Below, piece by piece: positions 12,354-22,378 of a stretch of 64,000 bases of DNA (positions within the stretch are counted from its first letter, which is position 1; every line of letters starts with the position of its first letter). Under the pieces are notes generated by a model that was not told the DNA's origin, did not search any database, and saw nothing but the letters and a program-made list of their open reading frames with translations. The stretch covers positions 20,595,555 to 20,659,554 of the forward strand of contig NC_037093.1 of NCBI RefSeq assembly GCF_002994745.2, given 5' to 3'. This stretch comes from Rosa chinensis. Lineage: Eukaryota > Streptophyta > Magnoliopsida > Rosales > Rosaceae. Made by a program: the position numbers and the translations under genes.

Positions 12354-12923
12354 TCAAATGTTCCCCTTTTGTAGATTTGTTTGAAATCTAACTTGAATTG
12401 AGGCGTTTTTCACCTCATGTTCGATTTCATTATCTTTGAACTCTTCAGCATTTAGGAGTTGTACTCCTTTCTTTTTCCCAAAGATGCCCATCATTTTGAC
12501 ATCTCTTGTGTTTTTCGGGCTTTCATACTGAATACTAGTTTGACTAGTAGATGGTCCAAGAAAAATCATGTTTGGAACAGGATTCTTCTCAGGTTTTTCT
12601 AATGGTTTAAATCCATTAGCTTTCTTTATTTTTACTGTAGGCACTTTCTTGTCCTTCAGTATATTTTTCATAGAATCTAGCGTTTTTTGTTGTTCATTGA
12701 TTTTTCTACTAACACTTGTTAGCTTTTCTTCTTCCATTTTTGGAAGTTCCTTGATATAATCTATTTTGTTTTTCAATTTTTCTAATTGGTAGATTATAGC
12801 AGGTAGTTTTTCTAGATAATCTTGACATCTAGATAATTCTTTTAGGAGGGTCTGATGTTTCTCATCAGAGGATTTCAATAGAGAATTCAACTTCTCTAAT
12901 ATTAAATTAGACATTGTCCCCAT
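12354..12923 (-). pseudogene. Coiled-coil ORF of the endogenous pararetrovirus
   Basis: A 189-residue minus-strand frame starts with ATG at 12923, or an in-frame ATG nine bases further in. Residues 5-95 are rich in Leu, Lys and Glu with heptad spacing (for example EKLNSLLKSSDEK, YQLEKLKNKID), predicting a coiled coil. The rest is Lys/Pro-rich and polar. It starts about 30 bases after the primer-site motif and precedes the movement protein. Small coiled-coil virion-associated proteins occur in several Caulimoviridae genera, so that role is an inference from position and composition. The frame is intact in length here. Confidence 0.45.
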
Positions 12924-12954
12924 TAGGGGATTCCCCTTTTGAGCTATTTTACAA

Positions 12955-12966
12955 GCTTTGATACCA
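12955..12966 (-). other. Primer-binding-site-like motif (tRNA-Met type)
   Basis: The minus strand reads TGGTATCAAAGC. It differs at one base from the 3' end complement of plant initiator tRNA-Met (TGGTATCAGAGC, seen unaltered in the copia element at 28081). It sits immediately upstream of the first viral frame, where pararetroviruses prime minus-strand synthesis. Confidence 0.6.
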
Positions 12967-12979
12967 GTGATATGCGGAT

Positions 12980-13270
12980 CTAACCAATGCTCAAATAATC
13001 AAGAGGTTTTTGTTCTTCTTGAAGAGTATATAAGATATCTTCAATATCTTGTTCAATTTTATAGATTCTTGTTTGCAATCTATAAATGATATCCCAGTAA
13101 TTGGGAGTTTCTCTGCTAGTACTGTTACAAATAGCAACTAACTCAAGTCTATCAATGACTGAAATTATGAATAGTAAATTTAACTGCTTACCTTTGAATA
13201 TAGAGGATGAATTATAGCTGCAAATATAATCTAAACAAACAATTTCAAGATGGGCCCACCACGCTTTATC
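12980..13270 (-). other. Pararetroviral leader region with short open frame
   Basis: A minus-strand frame ending at 12980 contains YRLQTRIYKIEQDIEDILYT and stops 14 bases before the primer motif. It may be part of the viral leader or of the last viral gene. A consensus-like splice donor (AAAGGTAAGC) is visible at about 13185-13194. I cannot name the frame. Confidence 0.35.
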
Positions 13271-13505
13271 AAAAAAATAATAATAAAAAAGTTGTGATAA
13301 GAAAGAAAAGGAAAAGATGATAGAGAGGGGTAGTAGTGGGATGAATAGTGAGTGGTTTTGAAAAGTAGAGAGAAAAAGTGGAAAGTTTTGTGTGAGTGGG
13401 AATAAAAATAAGTTGTTGGGGTGTATGGGGAGTATAATGCTAGATTTGGGGTGTATGAGAATTTTTCCTTTAAATTTTATTTTCATAAGAGGGTAGAGAT
13501 ACATT
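13271..13505. other. Low-complexity A/G-rich spacer
   Basis: Purine-rich, AT-rich DNA (GAAAGAAAAGG, GTGGGAATAAAAA) between the viral relic and the Pack-MULE. No gene is seen. Confidence 0.5.
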
Positions 13506-13669
13506 TTAATTTTTAGGGATAATGATAAAAGATGTCATTTTAAAGTGTCTTATTATAATCTAGGTACCACAAATGTCCTCATGATAATTAAGATCATCAT
13601 TTAACAATCTAACACTAATAATAATAACAATTAAGAAAACTGCCACGGGCAGCTCTCTCCCTCCTTCAA

Positions 13670-13805
13670 GCCCGTATGAACTCTTATCAAATGCGCCTCC
13701 GATCTGCGACAACTGCACCTCTGAGGTCGTCGCCTTCTGCTGCTCCACCAAAAACATGGACCTCTACCACGAGTGTGACTGGGTCATTAACCGGTGGCTG
13801 AAGAA
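13670..13805 (+). pseudogene. B-box zinc-finger fragment (CONSTANS-like)
   Basis: The plus strand from 13705 reads CDNCTSEVVAFCCSTKNMDL and continues to HECDW. This has the C-x2-C, C-x2-C and C-D spacing of a plant B-box, but the fifth zinc ligand is Tyr and the motif ends without the final His pair. No in-frame ATG precedes it closely. Downstream codons become Lys/Arg/Glu-rich and lose similarity. It is probably a captured first-exon piece of a BBX/CONSTANS-like transcription regulator inside the Pack-MULE. The assignment is moderate because only about 30 residues are informative. Confidence 0.45.
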
Positions 13806-14619
13806 GATGACGAGGCCACGACCCGACCCAAATCCGAAGAAGAGAACGCAGTCGGATCCAAATTGGAAGAAGAGAATATTTCACCGATCGAAATCGCATC
13901 GGAAGAAGAGAACACAGCAACGGTGAAACCCCTATCGGATGGAGAGAAGGCAAGCATGCCCTGTCTAGTTGGTAGAAAAAACCAAGGACAGCAGGCCGTC
14001 TTCGTAAATGGTAATTGTATGGCCGTATTCAAAATTCAAGTTGGATAGGCTGGTTTCTGGAGTCATCCAAAACATGCACACAGGAATTCAAAGTCAAAAT
14101 GTTAATGAAGTGAAATTTTTTTGCATGATTATGCTTGTAGGCCTTCGTCTATCACAAACTTTTGTCTTTGTCCTTGGAGATGCAAGGAAAGTAGGAAACA
14201 ACTTACCTTGCTATAATTCTGTTCCTGAGCTTGTTTTGCACTATAATTACTATTACTTAAGGGGTTGCTCGTATATACGTAGTTTTGTCTCTTTACCTGA
14301 TAGTTATGCTGTTATAGAACAAATTAAACTCGAACCGTTTCACCTTGGTGTGTGTTCATTGCAATGTGTCTGAAATATAGATTTTTTTTTTTTTTTTGTG
14401 TTTATGGTTTGGTAATGGATTCTCTTGAAATATATCCGCGTCTGTTTTCTTGTTTTCATCCCACAATCTATGAAAAGTAGGACATTTGGAAACCAATAAG
14501 GGGTAGTTTTGTTCAAATTGTGAGATTAAATATGTTGTAGTTGGTTTTCTTTTTTGTTTTGGTTCTTTTACATGCTGTGGGGGTGAAAATTTCGAGAATA
14601 AGATTCGGGAAGGAGCAAG

Positions 14620-15000
14620 GACGAGTATCTCATCAAGAGAAGAAATATCTAGCTAAGGAAGAAATATCCCGACGAGAGAGATTTGGTTATGGTGAAAACC
14701 TCTCAAGGAGGAATTCGGTTAAGGCGGAATCCCTCAAGAAGGAATTAACTCGAGGAGGGATTTGGTTACGGCAAAATCCCTCAAGGAGGAATTAGCTCAA
14801 GGAGAGATTCGGCTAGGGCGGATTCCCTCAAGGAAAGATTAGCTCAAGGAGAGATTAGGTAGGGCGGATTCCCTCAAGGAAGAATTAGCTCAAGGAGAGA
14901 TTAGGTTGCGGCAGATTCCCTCAAGGAAGGATTAGTTCAAGGAGAGATTCGGTTACGGTGGGATCTTTCAATGAGAAATGAGTTCAAGGAGGGATTCAAT
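14620..15000 (+). repeat. Minisatellite A in the Pack-MULE (about 46-bp unit)
   Basis: About seven imperfect head-to-tail copies of a unit containing TTAGCTCAAGGAGAGATT and GGCGGATTCCCTCAAGGAA. The open frame 14541-14795 merely reads through it. Confidence 0.8.
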
Positions 15001-15029
15001 CAAGGATAAACTTGTTCAAGGCATGGTCA

Positions 15030-15680
15030 CTGGCATGGTCAGTTACTTAGTTATTAACATGTGATTAACAGTGACTTGACTATTAACTTGTGACTTGGCT
15101 ACTGACAGTTACTTGGTTAGTGACATGGTCAATGACATGATCAGTTATTTAGTTAGTGACATGTGATTAACAGCAACTTGGTTATTAACTTGTGACTTAG
15201 CTACTGACAGTTACTTGGTTAGTGACATGTAATGTGACATGGTCAGTTACTTAGTTAGTGACATGTGATTAACAGTGACTTGGCTACTGACAGTTAGTTG
15301 GTGGTGACATGGTCAGTTGCATAGTTAGTGACATGTGATTAACAGTGACTTGGCTATTAACTTGGGACTTGGCTACTGACAGTTACTTGGTTAGTGACAT
15401 GTAATGTGACATGGTCAGTTACTTAGTTAGTGACATGTGATTAACAGTGACTTGGCTATTAACTTGTGACTTGGCTATTGACAGTTACTTGGTTAATGAC
15501 ATGGTCAGTTACTTAGTTAGTGACATGTGATTAACAGTGTCTTGACTATTAACTTGTGACTTGGCTACTGACAGTTACTTGGTTAGTGACATGGTCAGTT
15601 ACTTAGTTAGTGACATGCGATTAACAGTGACTTGAGGTTAACAGTGACTTGGCCAGTGACCTCACTAACTAGGGATTTGG
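15030..15680 (+). repeat. Minisatellite B in the Pack-MULE (ca. 90-130 bp higher-order unit)
   Basis: The phrases AGTTACTTAGTTAGTGACAT, GTGATTAACAGTGACTTGGC and TTGGCTACTGACAGTTACTT recur at least six times. The shorter sub-repeat AGTGAC is scattered out to about 15960. Units differ by small deletions, so the array is old or gene-converted. Confidence 0.85.
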
Positions 15681-16390
15681 TCTGCACAATGATTTCACTG
15701 ACCAGGGATTGACATTGACATATTCATGACTGTGATATGGCCAGTAACTTGGCCACTAACATAGCCAGTGACTTGATGGTTTGAGCATGCGAGACTGCAC
15801 AACAAAGACAAGTTACAAAAAGCAATATGTCAAAAAATTAGTATCTCAAATACAATGGTCGATGACATTTGTACAATAGTGACATGGTCAGTGACATGCA
15901 ATGTTACCTGGCCAGTGACATGCAATGTTACCTGGCCAGTGACATGAAATGTTATATAGGCACTGTACTATTTCTAGAAAGCTAATTTGCATATCTAGTA
16001 GCTCCGCCAATGACATCAACATGTTTTACTTGCTTCTCTTTTTATACCTCAAGTAATTGATCTCATAAACTAAAGGCATGGTGCAAAAAGTATAATTGAA
16101 GGCAGTAAAAACAAAGTTCACAAAACAATCGTCTAACAGTCGATTGCTACCCGTTTTTACAAGAAATGCTCCTGCACATGAGGACTCATAATTATTCTAT
16201 GCTAAACAAAACAAAACCAAAAACCCAAAACAAAAAAACAAAAAATGAACAAAAAGAAAGAACCAAATATGTTCCTTAAACAAGGACCAAGATGGAAGCT
16301 AAATATACCAGCCTTTACGTGCTGTAAACATTTAGTATTGAGAATCTTAATTGTTTCATTTAGCAAAGCACAATGAAGCGAAATGAGGTC
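15681..16390. other. Pack-MULE interior, mostly noncoding
   Basis: Residual copies of CCAGTGACATG (15894-15950) tail off from minisatellite B, followed by AT-rich DNA with an A-rich patch at 16205-16260. No gene is recognised. Confidence 0.5.
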
Positions 16391-16394
16391 ACTT

Positions 16395-16560
16395 GCAGCA
16401 AGCTCAAATTTCTCTTGGGCACTCTATCAAACACCTTGTGTGCATCTCTCATACTCCCACACCTCCCATACATTTGGATCAATTTAACATTTAACTGGAT
16501 ATATCCCCTAAAAGGCGCCAGCTTCATGCCAAGAGGATAGGCATCCTCATGAGAAAAGAC
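16395..16560 (-). pseudogene. Captured pentatricopeptide repeat (PPR) gene fragment
   Basis: The minus strand encodes LIQMYGRCGSMRDAHKVFDR followed by VPKRNLS. This is the unmistakable P/L-type PPR signature (L-I-x-M-Y-G-x-C-G-S-x-x-D-A-x-x-V-F-D-x-M-P-x-R-N). The upstream residues GYIQLNVK match the region that precedes this repeat in DYW2-like proteins of the At2g15690 type, as I recall it. Only one repeat is present and the frame then departs. In the intact family the protein binds organelle RNA. Here it is a passenger of the Pack-MULE. Confidence 0.65.
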
Positions 16561-16745
16561 TCATATAGGTTGACAGTATGAGGTACAAAAAAATGAGTGG
16601 AAGAATAAAGATTTGATAGCTGCTAGGCAAGTATTGACATTCTATGAGAGGTCAACATTACTGAACACTATTCATTATTACATATTGAAAAAGAATGGGT
16701 GGAATAGGAAGCTCCTGATAACCACACAAATTAAAGTTACTCAAG

Positions 16746-17175
16746 TAACTCCATGGTGAAGGATGATGCAAATATTGGTGTACTGGGATCCAAAGCTGGG
16801 ATCACCTGTTTAGAGCAAAAAAATATATCAACTACAAAGATGAAACCTAGGACAATAATATTCAAAACAAGTTTTAGTTCTATTAACTATAAATAGGACA
16901 TAATTTACGCATCAAAGATCTTTTATTTAGCTTTTTCTAGACTACCAGGTTTTACTGAGCTAAATGGAATTTCAAAGAATCAGAATGAAACTTTACCAAA
17001 GGCAAAATGGAATTTCAAAGAATCAGAAGGAAACTTTACTAAGGGCAACGCACCAATGTGATCTTCATGGTCATGTGCAATGACAATTGCTTCAATTTTG
17101 TGTTTCCATTTTCTGATAAATGTTGTATCAGTATTATCTTTTGGACTCCGAGTTCATCGAAGCTGAAATCACATA
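16746..17175 (-). pseudogene. Captured RNase J fragment (two exons)
   Basis: Exon A (about 17175-17043, minus) encodes FDELGVQKI, a short frameshifted stretch, then [20 protein letters not shown] and GALP. This is the metallo-beta-lactamase metal-binding H-x-H-x-D-H signature of ribonuclease J with the usual G of HGHEDH replaced by D. Exon B (16805-16746) follows a CAG acceptor and encodes VIPALDPSTPIFASSFTMEL, the next conserved block of the same enzyme. The retained intron shows capture from genomic DNA. Plant RNase J is a chloroplast 5'-3' exo/endonuclease. Donor and frame defects make this copy nonfunctional. Confidence 0.75.
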
Positions 17176-17393
17176 TCACATATGATCTAGGGTCAGGGGA
17201 TAAACAGAAGAAAAGAGAAACAAGATAAGGATCACTTTCAGCAAACTTGAACCAAATACAACTAGAAATCTACTCTCATTTCAGCTACTCTCATTTCAGA
17301 AGTTCCTTTTTAGCAGTATTTGAATGTATGGTGCGGTTTTAATCCGCCCTTACAGAATACGATTTCAAAATATGACAATTCTTCTAAAATAAA

Positions 17394-17640
17394 CTAAATC
17401 CATGGTGGCGATACTGCAGAAGAAGATATCGGCTTTACCGTCGGTGATGAAAACGAAGAGATCGGAGTAATCTCCGAGGCGGGTGAGGTCCTCCAATAGG
17501 GAAGCGCTTCTGGAGGTCGAAGAGGAAGATCAGAGCTTAAGTTCGGGTTTTCGGATCCTCGAGACGCTCCAACACTGATCTCAGAGTAGAGTAGGCGGCA
17601 TCGCCGAACTGTTGGCACCGCTTCAAGAACTCATCCACCT
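17394..17640 (-). pseudogene. Captured 5' fragment of methionine S-methyltransferase
   Basis: The minus strand from 17638 encodes VDEFLKRCQQFGDAAYSTLR and then SVLERLEDPKT, followed in a shifted frame by IFLFDLQKRFP. This is the N-terminus of plant methionine S-methyltransferase (S-methylmethionine synthesis), where the same order V-D-E-F-L, G-D-A-A-Y, L-R-S-V-L-E-R-L-E-D-P is conserved. Frameshifts near 17540 break it and no catalytic Rossmann segment is present. The remaining stretch to 17394 (SDLFVFITDGKADIFF in one frame) is not recognised and could be from another gene. Confidence 0.7.
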
Positions 17641-18354
17641 ATCCCAATGAGTCAATGACGCATTGTTCTTCGCCATTCACACTCTCGAGGAGGTCTGTGT
17701 CTGTGTGGTGGAGGAGGAGAAGCTAGAGAAAGAATTGGCTTTAAAGGCGTAATTGGAATCAACGAAATTGAAAACTGACCTTTTTTAACATTACCTTATT
17801 ATTCATAAAGATTAAATTAATATTATTAACACTTCATAATGGACTTTTTTATCCAGTGAAAAACTACGTGATATTTTTATCATTTCAAACTCTAATGTGA
17901 CCTATTCCATAATTTCCCTTAATTTTTAATTGAACTTCTATTTTATTAACATATTAATTAATCAAAAATCTAGTAAACAAGATTATTTAAGGGTCATTCA
18001 CCCCATTTCTAGAGATTCTTTTCCCACTTACCCTATTAAGTTTTTTAATTCCCTCTAACCCGAAACACTCTAAGGAGGTCTTCCCTAATACTCCATTAAG
18101 ATTTTTTTATTTTTTATTTTTTTAATACTATTTTACCCTCACCCTTTGTTACTTAGAGAGAGAGAGAGAGAGGAAATGGAAGAGAGAGAAACCATAGGAG
18201 ACTTCGCTGGAGCCCCGTCACCGGCCACGTGAATCCAGTCATCTGCCATCGGATTTCAGCCAACTTTCGCCGGAATCCTGTCACCGGTCGTCGGATTCCG
18301 GTCACTAGCTGCCGCCCACCGGACTTTTCAGAAAACCTCACCGGAAATGTTTAC

Positions 18355-18505
18355 TACCCCAATAGACATCTATTGCCTCTCAATAGACGTTATTGCCCCC
18401 TAATAGAAGTCTATTGCCCCCCAAATAGACTTCCATCAGCCATGTATTGCCCTCCAATAGACGTCTATTACCCCCAAATAGACGTATATTATCCTCCAAT
18501 TGAAT
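18355..18505 (+). repeat. Short repeats of TCTATTGCCCCC / CAATAGACGT
   Basis: Six or more alternating copies of AATAGACGTCTATTGCC-like units, each itself partly palindromic. One more copy lies near 18601-18625. Confidence 0.7.
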
Positions 18506-18961
18506 TTTCGGTTGCCAGAATATGAACTAATCTCCCAAAATTTAGACAATAAAACTTTGTTTAAAGAAAAAAAAATGAAGAGATTATATCAATTTTAAAA
18601 CGTCTACTGGCCCCCAATAGACATTCAAAACTGTTTTTTTTTTCTTTTCCTTCTGTCCCATTACTTTAAAAAAAATGATTTGGACACCCAGAAAATACTT
18701 TGGGCACCCACGTCAATAGCTGGACGCCATTCTCGCCAGTGCTTCGGAGCTCCGACTCCAAGATATCCTACCAGGTGTTGGACTCCGGCGAGGTAGCTTC
18801 GACCGAAGTTGCTTTGTCATCTTCAGGAGTGCATGATGCTTCTCCGATCAGCGCCGCAGATGAAAAAAAAAGAGGCCAGATCGCCGAAATCGACCAGAAG
18901 CTCGGGGTTCTAAACAGAGGCATTTGCGGCACGCGCTAAGGCTTAAGGACGTCAGTGGCGG

Positions 18962-19060
18962 TCGCTCCCTACTCGAGTCTACTCAACGCTCCCTACTCGA
19001 GTTGACTCAGCGTTGACTCAGCACTCCCTACTTGAGTTGACTCAGCGCTCCCTACTCGTC
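18962..19060 (+). repeat. Tandem repeat, about 24-bp unit
   Basis: About four copies of CTCCCTACTCGAGTTGACTC with AGCG linkers. TTGACTC elements repeat in phase. Confidence 0.75.
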
Positions 19061-19436
19061 GCCGTCTGATATCAACAGAGTCCTCGAACTGCGGCGTCGT
19101 CTCCGGCCTCTGCAGTACTCTCGACCTCCAAGGCACTATCGTCTCATGATTTTGACAGCGGTGGCGCGCGGCAAAGGCACGTTGCGGGGTGGAAGAGAGA
19201 GAGAGAGTTGCAAATCAGAATGGAATGAGAGAGAGTAGAAAGAAGATGGCATGAGGTAGTTTATTAATTAGCCTTAGGGAAAAATTGTCATTTAGCTGTT
19301 AAATGGGTTAATGGGAATAAAAAACTGTTGCTGGGGTAAGTGGACTAATTTTTGGTGCTTTGGGTCAAAGACCCTAAATAAATGGGTATTTTCGTCAAAC
19401 TATTCTTGAATATAGGTCATGTGTTCTACACATGTC

Positions 19437-19440
<4 letters not shown>

Positions 19441-19475
<35 letters not shown>

Positions 19476-19523
19476 ATAGTTAATTTACAGAAGGCACATA
19501 CATCAAATATTGTCTTATACCTG
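19441..19523 (-). mobile_element. Truncated poly-A retroposon fragment
   Basis: On the minus strand about 55 bp of unidentified sequence (GGTATAAGACAATATTTGAT ...) ends in a poly-A tract of about 28. It is flanked by direct copies of CACATGTCAGTTTTT (19429-19443 and 19524-19538). The structure fits a severely 5'-truncated LINE- or SINE-mobilised transcript. Confidence 0.55.
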
Positions 19524-19541
19524 CACATGTCAGTTTTTAAC

Positions 19542-22373
19542 TGACAGGACCCGCCCCGGATTTCACCCTGAAATCCGAAGTGGCCCTGCGGGGCCCACTT
19601 TAGAAGAAATTCTACCAAAAATTTGGCGGAACTTCCCCTAAAATGGGCTACCCAAAACCTGTAGAAAGCATTTACACTTCTAAATCAAATCATCCTTGTA
19701 CTTCTGGAGCCACCCTGCTCCCCAACTCAACATCAATCTCCAATTCACAAAACACAAACCTCAACTTGAAAAAAAAACATAAATTCCATAGGTAATCAGA
19801 GCAATTCTAATAGAAAGGTAAATAAGGACAACCTAACTCAAAGGCAAACGCGGAAGCCATGCTGTTGACTATGCCTCAACTCCGTGTACGTCCGACCTCA
19901 CTAATTCGCCTGCAAACTGGGCATTTGAAACAGAAGGGCCCAGGGGAAAGTAATTGAAAAACACGTTAGTTTGAGTGGACAAAAATAAGCAATTTTAAAC
20001 AAAAGAGATTTTATACTTTCCCACATTTAATTTATTAAAAAATCTCCCGATGCATGCACAAATTTAGGAAAACGAAACAAAAGGAGTTCCGCTCAAGAAA
20101 ACCGACTAGCCCCGCTAGTCCCAAACAACTGAAAGGAAGGATGGAAACTCCGATACTCAACAGAATAAGACCAGCCCCGCTGGTTAAACGGAAATCAGAC
20201 TAGGCCCCGCTAGTCAAGTAATGATAGGATATGGGGAAGAAATATCACCATACGGGTAATGGAGCCTCCCAGGCTCTACCTACCCTCGACTGCCACTCAC
20301 ACATAGATTGTGCGAGGAGGAGAACTAATAACCTCAACTTCCACTCACACATAGATTGTGTGAGGAGGAGAATATGACCTCGACTGCCACCCACGTGAGG
20401 AGGAGAATAAATCACCTCGACTGCCACTCACATACACAAAGTAAGTGAGGAGGAGAATAAACTACCTCAACTGCCACTCACAAACACAAAGTCTGTGAGG
20501 AGGAGACCAAATCACATGACCCGCGTATGGTGAGGAAAAATCATCGAAAACCAGTAAATCCATGTAGCTTCCCCACATTTCTCACGAGATAGAAACCATG
20601 TATTCAACGACGTGACCCCGCACGCCAAGATTACTCTCAATCTCAAAATAAATAAGTGAGAAATAGAAATAAATCGACGGCGTGTCCCACACGCCCAAAA
20701 TATTCTCAAATCCGTAAAGGAAACCGGAAATTAGTATAAGCAAATCCCATTTCCAAAAAATCTCTCAAAATCTCCAAGAAACCAACCAAATCCAAAATCC
20801 TTAATTAGGCATTCCCGATGCCAAAACCGAAAGTCAATAAATAAATGAGAAAATCCAACTCCATCGAAACTCATCTCGAGAATCTTCCAGGAACTTAAAT
20901 CGGCAATTAGAAATATACTTAATTCCGGAAAATTACCTCGGAAATAAGCAATTTGTCAAATAATATTATAAATCGTAATCAACCTTTGAAACTCATTATC
21001 GAGAGCCAATCCACGAGATAAACCGAGATCGAATTTCCGAAAAACAAATCATTTGCTCAATAAGTAATATGATTAAAACTAGAGCATTATTTAAGAAAAT
21101 AAATGCATGCATCAATATTTAAAAATAAAAGTCCACTCACAGTACTATTCCGACGATCACGCATTTGTGTTCCGTCATCGAGCAATAGCTCGGTACGTCG
21201 TCCTATACACAATTATATTCTGTGAATAATTCTTCAATAATTTAATACGATTCCTAAAATCAATTCCTCATAATTACATCTCCCACTCTCCTCGGATTTA
21301 GCCCAAATTATATCACTAATACCAATTCGTTAATTTAAAGGTTTCAAGGCAGAACCGAGAGATATCCGACGGTCGGATTCTTGTAATTCGATAATCGAAA
21401 CCCTAAACTTCAAAATTCATACTTAATTCCAAGTTTCTCCAAAAATTACCAAACTTCACAAACACTACCCACTCGTCGATTTCAGACTATATAACAATTA
21501 TGGAGGAAATCCGACAATCGGATTCACGATTAACATTAACCGAAATCCAAATCTTTAGAAATTTATAATCGATTAAAAACTTCTCCAATTCCAACCAAAT
21601 TCACATAATCAACCTCTACAAAAATTATAGGATTTAACTAGCTAAAAAAATAGAATTTAAATTCTGTTTAAACCTCACCACTGTTCACGCACCGCACTGT
21701 TCGCGCAGTACTGTTCACTCGGCGGTCAACTTCTCCGATGGTCACCAAATTTTGGCAGCAGCTTCATCTCAATCCCCCTAGCATTTTTCTCAACTACACC
21801 AAGTTCAGAAAACAACTAGAACTACCTCAACAATTAAGAAAACAGTAAACCACCAATTTGTGAATAGTGCCGGATTTTCAATCTCTAAAATCCTCCAATA
21901 TATATGCAAAATTATACTCAAAAGAAAGATCATGAGGTAAAGAACAACTTTATACCTTGAGGTTTCTCCAAAATGTCGACGGTTTGAACGGATCTCCCTT
22001 TCTTTCTCTTTCTCTCTCTCTTCCTCTCTTTTTCTTTCTGGTTTTTGTCGTAAAAGATGGGGGAGAATGGCTGGAAATGGGGCTGATCAGCCCCTTATAA
22101 TTAAGGTGTGCTGAAATGACCAAAATACCCCTCACACGAAAATACTCATAACTTTGACATACGAACTCCGATTTTTACGTACCACATATGCACGCGCTCG
22201 GTTTAACGTCTCCTACAACTTTCATGAAGAAAATTTTCTCAAATTTTGATCCGAACAAAAAGTCATCTTTTAGGGCCCCCTAAAAGTACCGAAACGACAA
22301 TAAAAGTGAAGGTAAAGGTCGTTTACCGTCCAAATGACTAGTAAACTGGTAAATTGAGGTACGGGACGTTACA
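19542..22373 (-). mobile_element. Solo LTR, 2.83 kb, Ty3/gypsy-like
   Basis: On the minus strand it starts TGTAACGTCCCGTACC and ends GGGGCGGGTCCTGTCA. It is flanked by an exact 5-bp duplication TTAAC (19537-19541 and 22374-22378). No internal domain or second copy is seen, so it is read as a solo LTR left by recombination. A transcription-start region is plausible near the CT-rich stretch 21990-22035. The LTR is unusually long. The segment with CCTACAACTTTC and GAACTCCGA resembles the LTR at 1521-2673. Confidence 0.8.
20285..20515 (+). repeat. Tandem repeat inside the solo LTR
   Basis: Five or six copies of CCTCGACTGCCACTCACA ... GTGAGGAGGAGAATA (unit about 40-55 bp). Each unit contains the inverted pair CTCACAC / GTGTGAG, giving a row of small hairpins. 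Confidence 0.8.
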
Positions 22374-22378
22374 TTAAC

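Larger units (their letters stand above)
10221..13270 (-). mobile_element. Endogenous pararetrovirus fragment (Caulimoviridae-like)
   Basis: The minus-strand order is a tRNA-Met-type primer site, a coiled-coil protein, a 30K-type movement protein and a coat protein with a Cys-His zinc knuckle. That order and those domains point to an integrated plant pararetrovirus and not to an LTR element: no LTRs are seen and a movement protein is present. Every frame carries stops or frameshifts, so this is a relic. The right limit is approximate: recognisable viral coding fades near 13270 and low-complexity AT-rich DNA follows up to 13505. The left part is displaced to 2674-2966 by the CACTA insertion. 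The genus is undetermined. Confidence 0.72.
13516..17918. mobile_element. Pack-MULE (Mutator-like element with several captured gene fragments)
   Basis: The element starts GGGATAATGATAAAAG and ends, inverted, GGGAAATTATGGAATAGG. The terminal repeats are diverged but alignable for at least 100 bp. An exact 10-bp duplication TTAATTTTTA flanks it (13506-13515 and 17919-17928), and 9-11 bp is diagnostic of Mutator elements. No MURA transposase is present. Inside are pieces of a B-box gene (+), a PPR gene (-), RNase J (-, two exons) and methionine S-methyltransferase (-), separated by minisatellite DNA. Multi-gene capture with introns retained is the defining property of Pack-MULEs. Confidence 0.85.
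17929..19428. mobile_element. Putative MULE-like element with internal short repeats
   Basis: The left segment (about 17985-18065) AAGGGTCATTCACCCCA ... CCACTTACCCTATTAAG and the right segment (about 19290-19375), read inverted, AGGGTCTTTGACCCAAA ... CCACTTACCCCAGCAAC are similar over about 80 bp. This suggests diverged terminal inverted repeats about 1.4 kb apart. I could not find a clean TSD, so the boundaries are loose. The interior holds a short GA run (18155-18172), the CAATAGACGT repeats and a second repeat at 18965-19055. The open frame 18700-18939 is not recognised. Confidence 0.4.

Noticed and set aside
12568..12759. Hydrophobic 63-residue plus-strand frame
   Set aside because: Antisense shadow of the Lys-rich viral coiled-coil frame.
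13794..14048. 84-residue acidic frame following the B-box fragment
   Set aside because: Starts at GTG, is in a different frame from the B-box and shows no similarity.
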